Source: Auanema rhodensis (lineage: Eukaryota > Nematoda > Chromadorea > Rhabditida > Rhabditidae). From it: DNA of 64,000 nt. Both the position numbers and the translations under genes were made by a program. Within the stretch, counting starts at the first letter, position 1; each line of letters begins with the position of its first letter. Below the pieces are notes generated by a model. That model ran no database searches and was not told the DNA's origin. It saw only the letters and a list, made by a program, of their open reading frames with translations. Of this stretch, positions 43,722 through 53,718 are shown piece after piece. The stretch spans positions 14,394,131-14,458,130 of the forward strand of contig OZ059894.1 in assembly GCA_964057225.1 (NCBI GenBank). The letters are read 5' to 3'.

Positions 43722-44962
43722 ATGGAGAACTGCACCTTACAATCGCTTAGATATGATTTTATGGTATTAACGACAACTAAATTCCACTTCTACTTCTTTC
43801 CAATTTCTTTAATTATTAATATATTTACTTTATATATAATTTATAAAAAAACACCTGCTAATATTGGAACTATTAAAAAATGCATATTTCTACATCAGGG
43901 AATTGTTTGATGAAAATTTGTGGATTAAGAAGTACTTTTAGGTGTCAAACTTGATCAGTGACATATGCATAAGTGGAATTGTTCAACCTGTTCCCTTTTA
44001 TCCATATTGTGCTGTGTCTGTGTTAGGTCCAATTAAGTATATCTTACCTTATCCATTAATAGGATTGGTAGTAAATCTATATTAAATACTCCTTTATTTT
44101 TTCTTTCAGTCATTGATATTTTCACTGGTAATTCTATCAGTAAGCTTCTCTATTGGTATTCTATTCTACAGATATCAAACTATTAAATGTGGAAAACGGT
44201 TATTTAATAATGAATCTCATTTACTGATCAGCATAGCATTTATATGTTGTGGACTTGCTCTCAATTTTATTTTTGCTCTCTATGTAGGAGAAGTACCATT
44301 CGAAGAGAGGAAAAAGGCTTTTTTACCAGTATTCAATTAAGAAATTGCAACAATTAGTACGCTTGTTATAGGTTCATCCATCGTTTGAATCATTTTTTTC
44401 AAATGAGAATGCGTTTGCTGACAATTGGCTTCCTAATTTTTCGTATCTTATGCTATCATTATGCTGTACTGAAGGTATTTTAACATCTAATATAACTGTG
44501 TCATGTTCCATAATAATTTACTTCAGCTATTTTAATATTCTCTGGATGTTTTTCTATATATGGATGTATAAAATGTCTTGATGAGCACAAATCAACTATT
44601 AGCGAGAGGACAAGAAAAAATCAAAGAGCATTCACTATTCGATTATTAATCCAGGTATTGTGTTGAATATTATATAAAAACTTTAAAAAAATGTTAAGTT
44701 TGTTATTCCTCTTATGTTTATTGGTATACCTTCCACCTATATTATTTCTGTAATGGTATTCGAATATTGTACTCAATGGACTTGGAGTTAGATAGTCGAT
44801 TTGGCAAAATATTTATTTTAATTTTCAGTTTTTAATATTGCAACTTACTTCGCAATATCAATTCACTCTATAATATTTGCTATTACAACAATACTGATAA
44901 CAGATCATTATAGACGAAGTATTTTTGCAATACGAAAAGTTAGTTCATTGAGTACTATGTAA
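43722..44962 (+). CDS. Nematode seven-TM chemoreceptor, Srh-like, 7 exons
   Basis: Exons: 43722-43904, 43942-44067, 44110-44328, 44372-44474, 44527-44654, 44699-44786, 44829-44962; about 326 aa, the usual length, all junctions in frame and no internal stop. TM1 is followed by the typical YIIYKKTP...GTIKK turn. Segments then match the Srh/Str superfamily: a proline-rich end of TM2/loop, TM5-TM6 with RAFTIRLLIQFVIPLMFIGI and a last TM with FAISIHSIIFAITTILITDH ending in YRRSIFAIRK. Such receptors act in sensory cilia and couple to G proteins (family knowledge). It lies between a transporter and RMI1, 451 and 375 bases away. An upstream in-frame ATG at 43671 would add 17 residues, but the later one fits the family N-end better. 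The exact subfamily (srh, sri, str) is uncertain. Confidence 0.85.
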
Positions 44963-45300
44963 CTTGTAAGTTTTTACAGAGAAAAGTTAACTGTTCAACT
45001 ATTCAGACACTCTCTGTAAGAAAATAGTTCTCAATTTGGAAGAACCCTAATGTTGTCAAATTTATAAAAATCATTAATAAAAATTGTTATTAACTTTTAT
45101 GAAATTTATTACTGATAGAGCAGCAGCTTGAAAATAAAATTTGAAATCAGCTTATAAATTAATAAATCATAAATTTGCGTATTACTTTTACTGTATTACA
45201 ATTACTGTAAGAACGCTTCATAGTTGTGTCCGTGGTAAGCCTTATTCAAATTTTTTCATTGGATTTTTCTATATTTGTTTTGATATTTCTATTCTTATGA

Positions 45301-45311
45301 TAAATTAACAG
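45301..45311 (+). other. Candidate trans-splice acceptor, RMI1
   Basis: TAAATTAACAG ends 26 bases before the RMI1 ATG; no open exon precedes it. Confidence 0.35.
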
Positions 45312-45336
45312 CAAATATCCTGGTAATGTTTATCGA

Positions 45337-48318
45337 ATGGGAGTTGAGCAGGTTAAGGAATTCTTAAGTCGTTACCATATATCTGCTAAAGAAGATTGGG
45401 TAAATCAAGCTGTACAAGTTTGCAAAGAATACGGTTGTGATTCGTCGGTATTTTTTGATCATTAATTCAAATTTTAATTTCAAAAACTTCAGTTAAAACA
45501 GCTTTGTGCTAGTGTGTTGGATTTATTTCTCAATTCTGACCTTTTGGAGAGTTATGTGGCTCCTATGAAAGTACCAGCCATAGCTGTTAAGCTGGTAATA
45601 ACAAAGCCGATTATTTTCCAGGTACCGTTTTGTCTTTTGCTTTAGTTTTTTCAATTTTTTTCAGATTACTTCAGCTTTTGATATAGCACGTCCACTTTAT
45701 CAACAGTTCACAGAACTTACTCTTAAAAATGATGATTTGAGCTGGTTTCACGGAGATGATCATCAAGACAAAGTTATTTCAAATTATATTATTTTCTTTA
45801 TTTTTTTTTTCAGGATACAACAGGCGAATGTTTCACAACCTCACGACAAAGATTATTAAAGCTTAGTTTATTTGACGGTACTAACCTCATATCAGGGATC
45901 GAATATGGTTCCCTCAGCTGCATACCAACTGATGTCAAATTGGGGACAAAGGCGTTTTACAAAATACTTTTTGAATAACATTTAGTTTTAGATTATATTA
46001 ACATCACGAGTAGTTTGTCGAAAAGGAATCGTACTCTTAAACGACTCCAATTGCCAAGTATGCTTCTTGATCTGATAGTAAATCGTATATTGAATTTTAA
46101 GTTGCTGGGTGGAGACGTCGATATCCTTAATAATTCTTCAGATCCAGCTCAAAAATTTGCCGATCGGTTAGGGATAAATTACTCTAATGGAAAGCGGTAT
46201 GATGAAACTGATTTCACTAAAAAATTTTGAAAATTTTTGTAGAGTACAAAATTTGAAGGCACCCGATGCATTTGCTCCAGCAAAAATAAAGACCAAGGCA
46301 GCTGACATATCTCATAATTCTACGAATGGGTTAGTTCATTAAAATTTTAAAAAAAGTTATAATTTGTTTGGAGAAATTCGACACTTTCTCCCTTTTTGGT
46401 TCGAATGCCTCGAAATAGTAACAACACCACGAAAACTTCTTCAAGTTCTTCCGAAGCCGCCTTGATTGAACCACCAGTTAGGCTTACTGAAGTAAATTTA
46501 AAATTTTAAGTCAGTCCAGCTATGTAAAATAAATTGCAGTATCCTTGTAGTAACCGTATTCCTCTAAAATGTACCAATGCATTTGATCGAACAACGGAAT
46601 TATCATCTACTTCAATGCTGATTTCTTCCTTAGGAAGTCCAGAATCGAATAGATTTGGTGATTTATCGTGCAATTCTTCTTTGTTAGATAAAACAACTAA
46701 TGACAAATTTCAAATGTCAAATGTTACTGCGATAAAGAAAAACACTTCATGTAAGGGTGAGTTGTGATTTTACCTTTTGAAATGCAACTGAAAGCTTCCA
46801 GATCATAAACTTGACCACATATCCTCAAGTTGGAAAGAGAAAGAAACTACTCAAACAATATCAAAAGTGATTAAAAGCAATCACTCAGTGCAGGCACTTT
46901 CTTCAAAAATGGTAGAACAAAAACAATTTTTTCTCAATTCTTTTTTGTAGCCGGATCAAAATAACAATTTGATATATCAATCACCACCAACAGTGTTGCC
47001 AACCAACGTTGGGATTGCTTACAGACAATATAGTAATATTTCAAAAGCAAATGAGAGATTAGATTCCAGCACCAGGTTAACAACGCAAAAATGGTTTATT
47101 TATTTCATTTTATTTTTTAGTTCTGTTGAAAACATTAATAAAAAAAGTATACTTTCTTGCGGTTTAAGTTCTATAAACATGAATTTATGTTAGTTTATTT
47201 TCAATCATTTGCTTGGATTTTTAATGGTTTCAGCAAGCTCTTCCGAACTTTCATCCATACGTGCTTCATCTGCTAACTCAACTGTACTTCAGTTTTACTT
47301 ATTAATAATATTTTACTTATTACAGAACACAGACGACACTATCATTCCTTCAACATGCATCCAAAAACCTTTACGTCTTCCTCCTTTGGTTAGTTTGTGT
47401 TTTATTAAACATGATGTATTCCTATTTAGAATCGACCTATACCTCCTTCGTTAACCAAAGTACCGACAATGATTTGTTCACCTCGTCGAATTGATAATTG
47501 TATATCTTCTGATATACCAGAAAAAAGGATAAGAACAGATACTTCAAAAAATGAAGATGTTCAAATCAAACCCCTAAGAAAAGATGTATGTTCAACAAAA
47601 TTTAATTGTGCTCTGTTATCTTCTCCCCTGTTTAGCTACAGACAACAAAAGTATTTTCTGATGAAGACTCTGACAAAACGATTGCTTTACAAGTACAATG
47701 TTTTAACTTTCACTATTTATTTTTCTTGTTCAGGATACTTTATCGAACGAGCAAGTGTCGGTTGTTGATAAATATAAAAGATTAAATATTATATATTTAT
47801 CTTCGGCGTTACGGAACAAAACATACTGGATGTTACCTAAAACTGTGTCCATTCAGGTAAATGTGAATATAATGAGAAACATTCAATGGTTTTCAGGGTG
47901 TATGCCATGTACCAAGTGATCTTAAAGCTCGAAATGGGCATTGGGTTCTTCATATACATGTGACAGATGAATCTGTTGAACGATTATATTGTGAAGTTAG
48001 TCCGATACTTTTAGATAGAATGCTTGGGTTCACAGTTCAGTCTTGTCAGGTATTTTATCACAGATTCTTTTTTTAATTTAAATCAAAATTTCAGGATCCT
48101 TGTGTTATTCGGAACAAAGCCGAAATGCAACGAAGGAAATCAAGAGCCTTATCTGTAAGTTTTAAGTGGATACTCTTTAAAAAGTTTATAAATAGGTTGC
48201 ACACTCATTACTTCGTATGGATCTAATTTTGTCAATAGAAATGTATCCAGAGAGAGACTCGACTCCATTAATTTTAGATGTAAAAACAATATCAGAAGCT
48301 TTAAATGTTGTTAATTAG
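45337..48318 (+). CDS. rmh-1: RMI1 homologue, 20 exons
   Basis: Scaffold of the BLM-TOP3A-RMI dissolvasome, which removes double Holliday junctions (family knowledge; C. elegans rmh-1). Exons: 45337-45447, 45493-45621, 45665-45772, 45814-45951, 45992-46057, 46102-46196, 46243-46329, 46419-46491, 46540-46756, 46802-46911, 46951-47075, 47121-47188, 47234-47283, 47326-47388, 47430-47585, 47636-47692, 47734-47856, 47897-48049, 48095-48154, 48196-48318; about 703 aa. The N-terminal three-helix bundle and OB fold include [45 protein letters not shown] and DVDIL. A long Ser/Asn-rich linker follows. The C-terminal OB fold ([37 protein letters not shown]) is the part that binds RMI2 in other animals. 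TDRD3 shares the first domain, but the C-terminal OB fold favours RMI1. Intron 4 (45952-45991) appears to be GC-AG. Confidence 0.85.
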
Positions 48319-48640
48319 CTTTTGTTATACATGAGTTTTATAATTCTTAATCTTTGTAAATATAATCAAATGTTTTGTTTGCTTTACACTTCTGAGTTAC
48401 ATTTTGTTCGAATTCTGTACTATTGCCTTCTTTGTGAATATTTTACAAATATAATATATAGTAAGCATAATAAAAATTTAAACTATACTACAATTTTCAT
48501 ACGCAGTAATTGACTTAAAATAACTCGAAGCGCGCAAAACTAGTGCATTTTGGCGTGTTGTGAGTTTTGAATATAGCTTTATCCCTGTTTGAAGATTTCT
48601 TTATTTGTATATATATATATAATTCAAGTATTTTATTATA

Positions 48641-48646
48641 TTCTAG
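48641..48646 (+). other. Candidate trans-splice acceptor, CDC73
   Basis: A T-rich tract ending TTCTAG lies nine bases before the CDC73 ATG at 48656. Confidence 0.4.
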
Positions 48647-48655
48647 TAAACACAA

Positions 48656-50783
48656 ATGGCTGACCCTCTGCAGCTATTATGCGAATATGCTAAGGGAAAA
48701 GTTACAGCTAAAGAAATTATGCACGTAAGTTTTATTTATTGTTAATTATTTTGATTGCAAATTTTAGAATGGTGAAAAATATATAGCTTTTGGCGATTAT
48801 GCTTATCCAAAAGATACACCGACTCAACTATTGGTTTGTGTTACATAATAATATTTTGTACAAACTAATTTTTTAGGTGTACGGAAAAGAAAATGAGCAT
48901 TATAGTATTGAGTCAATTATGTTTTTATGGGATCGTATGCAGTTGACCCACACAGCTTATGTAAAAGAAGCTGCTGGTTGTGGAATAAGAGCTGTTACAC
49001 GTCCTGACAGGCATTTAAGTAATTACAAGCTCTTCATATTGAATTTCTTTGAAGACGTGATATATTGGATTATTTAAATGGACGAAGGCCGCAACTTCCG
49101 AAGAACTCTGATTCCCGTAACCCGCCTAGCGCTCCAATTCCTGTGTCTCGCTTATTACCTGAACCGTCGGAACCAGAAAGCAAGAAGCCTAGGCTTGATT
49201 CTAGTGTAGATACCAAGTACGTCAATGCAATTCCAAAAAGTTAATATTATGTTATTTTAGAAAGATTAAATCTGCTTTGGAGGAAACAAAACTTCGATCA
49301 CTCAATGATGATTTGACTGCCGACAAGTATAATTTTCTTTATGATGCAAAATATGATTAAACATTTAGAATTGCTGCTTTAAAAAAGAAACGTCTTACTC
49401 ATCAAAAAAAGAATATTGCTACTATCATCGACGAGTATGAAGTTTAAAATTTAAAGAATCTCATCTTATTTTTACAGAGAAAGTGACCCAACTGCTGGTA
49501 CAGGTGTTACTACTTTCGATCGCGAATGGAAAAGTAGAGAAAGGGTTTGGAGAACGAGAGAAAATTGTCTTGATGCTGCAACAAAAGAGTTTACTCCACT
49601 TTTAGAAATGCTGAAGAGCTTAAAGGTATCTGACCCAAATCTTTCTTTCTTCAAAAATATATCCTTTAAGGCCCGAGAAGATAAGGAGAAGCAACAGAAA
49701 GCTATGAGTCAGTACTTACCTCCAAGTAAGCCAAACGCACCTCAGCAAAAGGCAAGACAGCAAACAGGATACAGTAGATACGATCAAGAAATTTTCAACA
49801 AGGTTTGATATTAATAAGATATATTCTAATATGTATTTTTAGGAAATGAATTCTGATTTCCAAATTGATGGAGATTTATCTTTCGTTGGTACAAATCTTC
49901 AAAATCTCAATAAAGGTATACCAATTGAAAGAAAACCTTCTATTGCTGCTCCTAAACCTTCCGCTCCTCCGTCTTCTTACGGTAAGTAATATAACATTCT
50001 AAAATGTACTATCTAATTTGTATATAGGCCGGCCATCACAACCACCAGCTCCTACTAGAACAACATCAAGCTCTCCAGATTTGCCTAGAAGACGTACTAA
50101 TCGAACTCCAATTATTATTATACCGTCCGCGGGTACGAGTCTTGTAACTATGTTCAATGCACAAGATATTCTACAGGTTTTTATTTTATTTTCAACATAT
50201 GCTCATCTTTGCTTTTATTTATAGGAAATGCGATTTCTCACTTCGGAAGCTAAGAAAGCAGAAGGCGTTAAACGAGAAAACGAAGTGCAAGTTCACCGAA
50301 AACGAGGAGATCGTGGAGATGTTACAGGTTAAAATATTTTGAGGCATATCAATTAATAGTTTCTTTTTTCTTTCAGTCCCATATCGTATTATTGACAATG
50401 TTTTCAAATTAAATGACGAGGAATGGGATCGCGTTGTAGCCGTGTTTGTTATGGTTTAATTTGCTATTTTTCTTTCCTAATGCAGCTCGATTAAGGGACC
50501 TGCTTGGCAGTTCAAAGGTTGGCGATGGAATGGTAATCCTGTTGAAATATTCTCGCACATTCCGGCGTTCCACTTACATTATGATGATATGAAAGTCTGT
50601 TTTAAAAGTCAAAGTAGGAAATAGCATTTTTTGTTTCAGGTAGATGCAAATGTGTCCAAATGGAATGTTACTCTTCTACCCATCTCCCGACATAAGAGGC
50701 ATTTAGATAAAGCTCGATTAGCAAAATTCTGGGACACGCTAGATCGTCATATTGTAAAACACAAAAATTATTTGCGACATTAA
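48656..50783 (+). CDS. cdc-73: CDC73/parafibromin, Paf1 complex subunit, 14 exons
   Basis: Nuclear subunit of the Paf1 complex, which accompanies RNA polymerase II in elongation and histone marking (family knowledge). Exons: 48656-48724, 48768-48833, 48877-49010, 49055-49216, 49261-49326, 49369-49434, 49478-49625, 49671-49802, 49843-49981, 50028-50176, 50225-50327, 50377-50453, 50496-50594, 50640-50783; about 517 aa against 531 in human. N-terminus [15 protein letters not shown], then [19 protein letters not shown] and RPDRRD(I)LDYLNG. The middle has a nuclear-type basic patch (KKPRL) and the [20 protein letters not shown] region. The C-terminal Ras-like domain carries [29 protein letters not shown], and ends [20 protein letters not shown]. 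Intron 3 (49011-49054) is GC-AG: only AG|GCATTT keeps the conserved RPDRRD join. Intron 7 (45 nt) is in frame and stop-free. Confidence 0.95.
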
Positions 50784-51281
50784 CAAATTAACTGAGCTCA
50801 TCATTTTTGCCCCCAAGATTTTGTGGAGCAGTTTTAATAGTTTGAATGTCTTGTTATCTATAAAGGTTATTTATCTTATTAATATGAATTCATCACGTAA
50901 TGTAAAATCTTGTTTTTGTACAGTTGTTGTTAAAGTTCGTAATGAAAATATTTTATCACCTATATTAGTTTTCTGGAAAAAATGTAACGAAATCTTCATG
51001 TTTTACACTATACTTTCTTCACAAAAAAAGAATTTTGAAATATGCATGTAAGCAATCTATTGATTTTAACCTAACTTTCGATTTGTCACGTTTCTCTCAT
51101 TGAAGAAATGATCTCACACTTCTAAGTTGTCATTTCTTCTTTTTTCTATCAAAATGTTAACTTAAGGTTTTTAAGAGATTCCATTAAGGTCACTTTAGAA
51201 TTTAGTATAAATAGTCTTTAATTCTTATCGACTTCATAAACTCATTTGATTTTTCCTTGGAAACAATTTATTTAACAAATC

Positions 51282-51290
51282 ATTTTTTAG
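51282..51290 (+). other. Candidate trans-splice acceptor, methyltransferase
   Basis: ATTTTTTAG ends on the base before the ATG; it leaves no 5' UTR unless a leader is added. Confidence 0.5.
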
Positions 51291-52888
51291 ATGACTGACA
51301 GTACTGTACCATTGAGAGATAGATTGGCTGTATGTTTTTTTTCTTCAAAATTGTGTGTTTGAGTGTGAATTTAATTACTTCAGAAGTTGGCGCTTGACGG
51401 CCTGATTGCTGTCTCAGTTTCAATCGGATATAAATTGGAATTATTCAAAGCTATTGCCGATGTTGCTTCACCAGAAAAGTATTGATATTAAAAGAATTTC
51501 GTTTACTTAGAATGTTATAGGCCTGCTACTCCTAAAACCATAGCTGAAAAAGCCAATTGTAAAGAAAGGTCAGCTTTTCGCATATCTTCACATTACGACA
51601 AATTAAAACAAAATTTTATCTGATGTGAATTTAGATATGTGAAAGAATGGCTCGCCGTTTTAAGTACTTCTGGTTATATTCAAATGAACGAAAAAGAAGA
51701 ATTTTGGCTTAAACCTGAAGATGTCCAAGTAGGCTTGTTCTTTGTAATAATATTTAAAAATCAACTGTATCAGGATCTCACTGTTGACAACCCTGGACTT
51801 TCTCAATGCTTGTACGTGCCATGCTATATGAAAGCATATGAAAATCTTTTAAATGTTTTTCGTGCTGATGGACCTTTAGGTATTATATGACGAACATGAA
51901 CTTTGTTGATGCTAGTTTATCCAGGCTTGAAGTACTCTGATTTCAACGATTTCTATGCAATGATGAATTTGGAAAGCAAACTTACTCATGAAGAACATTT
52001 CATAAGCGAATTCATTCCTGCTCTTAGTTCTTCTCTTCATGTAAGAACTATCAAACTGTAAGGTTTAGTAATTTTTTCTTGTTCAAGAACGAACTTAAAT
52101 TAGGAAACAAGAAGGTTCTTGACGTAGGTTGTGGAACTGGTCTCCATTCAATCTTATTAGGTAGGTATTCTTTATTATTGATGTAGTTGATATCCCTGAT
52201 ATAGCTCAATCTTATCCGTTGTCTAATTTCACTGGAATTGATGTCACTTCGGAAGCTATTATTCGAGCCAATCAGAAAAGGTTTCAATTGTTGCTATCAG
52301 TAAATATGTTTACGTTTTAGTAAGGAAGGAGGTTTGAAGTTAGACAATCTCTCTTTCATTAATATGGATGGTGGTGTAATGAATGCTGATTGGACAGAAC
52401 AGTTTGATGTCGTAATAATAGTTGATGCATGTCATGATCAAATGCGTCCTGACAAAGTAATTAAATTTTTAGATTTCTGCACACATGAATGTTTCAGACG
52501 TTGAAAGAAATTCATCGTGTATTGAAGCCAGGTGGAGTGTTTGGCATGTTGGAAATCATAGGAACAAGTAATATTTATGAAGACAAGGTAGAATTATAGT
52601 TTTCTATTCTTGTTGAATTTGCTTTCAGCAAAAATACGGCGAGCTTGCTACAACTCTCTACTGCTCCTCTATGTACCATTGCTTACCTGTTGGCAGCAAC
52701 TGTGAAGGTAGATGGTCTAACACAAAACATTACAAAACTATTTTCTTACAGGTGCCTTAGGACTAGGTGCCATGTGGGGAAGTAGAAGAGCTGTTGAACT
52801 ACTCAATAACTGTGGATTCTCTAATGTCAAAGTCGTTCAGACTCCCCATTTCGCAATTAATCAACTCTATGTATGTCGGAAGGCATAA
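51291..52888 (+). CDS. SAM-dependent methyltransferase, Rv2258c-like, 12 exons
   Basis: Exons: 51291-51329, 51384-51478, 51521-51568, 51635-51728, 51774-51879, 51925-52040, 52088-52160, 52187-52280, 52321-52456, 52498-52587, 52629-52707, 52752-52888; about 368 aa. An N-terminal winged-helix dimerisation-like region (residues 1-85: TPKTIAEKANCKERYVKEWL, LSTSGYIQM) precedes a class I methyltransferase fold. Motif I is VLDVGCGTG, motif II FTGIDVTSEAI, motif IV FDVVIIVDACHD, and the post-motif LKEIHRVLKPGGVFGMLE. This architecture is known from bacterial Rv2258c-like proteins and from a nematode family (C. elegans R08F11.4-type, from memory). The substrate is unknown. It sits 508 bases after CDC73 and 355 before the saposin gene, same strand. 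Codon use does not stand out from its neighbours. Confidence 0.88.
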
Positions 52889-52909
52889 TGTGGGAAAATA
52901 TTTTTCGAA

Positions 52910-52949
52910 AATAAATTTTTAAAAGTATTTCTTCACTATTCACAATAAA
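52910..52949 (+). terminator. Candidate polyadenylation signals
   Basis: Two AATAAA hexamers (52910-52915 and 52944-52949) within about 60 bases of the methyltransferase stop. Confidence 0.5.
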
Positions 52950-53230
52950 ATTCCAACGATAAGTTGTAGGTCATAAGGCCACGTGAATAACAATTCATTT
53001 AAAATTTAAAAATGGAAGCGAACGGTTGTTTTTTTATGGGGACTGTTTTTTTTCAGTCTATCTATCTTTAAAATTAGCCAATTACAACAAGTAAATTTAA
53101 CTAATTAATAATGAATTGGATCTGACTAATTTTAATTTTATCATGGAAGCTGATAAGGTATTGATTTAATTTATTATACCACTGAAATGCTCGGCTTTTA
53201 ACCATTTGTGTGTCTAATTATTAATACTTA

Positions 53231-53240
53231 TATAATTTAG
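53231..53240 (+). other. Candidate trans-splice acceptor, saposin-like gene
   Basis: TATAATTTAG ends two bases before the ATG at 53243. Confidence 0.4.
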
Positions 53241-53242
53241 TT

Positions 53243-53718
53243 ATGAATAAATCAGTTATTCTATTTGCATTAATTGGAGTCTGCTTCGTATTAGCAGACA
53301 ATGATGGAATTACTTGTCAATTTTGTAAAATACAACTAGCTTCCATGACTGAGACAATTCAAGCAAATCCTGATATTATGGTAACTCATTATATTTAATT
53401 ATGATTCCCGTGTGAACAATTATTAGCTTATCTAAATATATTTAATTCTGATTAACTGTGATAAACCAAACATTATTCTCCTTTTAGAGCCAAATGGGAG
53501 ATTCATCTTCTCAGGGTTGTGATCAAATTCCTAATAAAGATCTTAGACGGCTGTGCAGAGAAACCTTAGATGATAATTTCCCGCTTTTCTTGCAGGTATA
53601 TTGCTAATATGATAACACACAATATTTATTCACTTAATTTTCGTTTCAGAACTTCTTGCAAGAGCCTGACACATCAGCTGAAGACTTTTGCCAGCAGATG
53701 GGCTATTGTTTTCACTGA
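53243..53718 (+). CDS. Saposin-B-like secreted protein, 3 exons
   Basis: Exons: 53243-53380, 53488-53595, 53650-53718; 104 aa. Residues 1-18 are a signal peptide (MNKSVILFALIGVCFVLA). One saposin B domain follows with six cysteines in the family order: CQFC at the start, single cysteines before DQIP and in RLCRE, and a closing pair in FCQQMGYC. The family binds lipids and, in nematodes, includes caenopore (spp) proteins with membrane activity against bacteria. Here the domain is acidic, so lipid binding without pore formation is as likely. It is the last gene of the same-strand cluster. Confidence 0.85.

Noticed and set aside
45952-45991. RMI1 as a frameshifted pseudogene at this point
   Set aside because: A GC-AG intron restores the conserved frame on both sides, and all later exons are intact.
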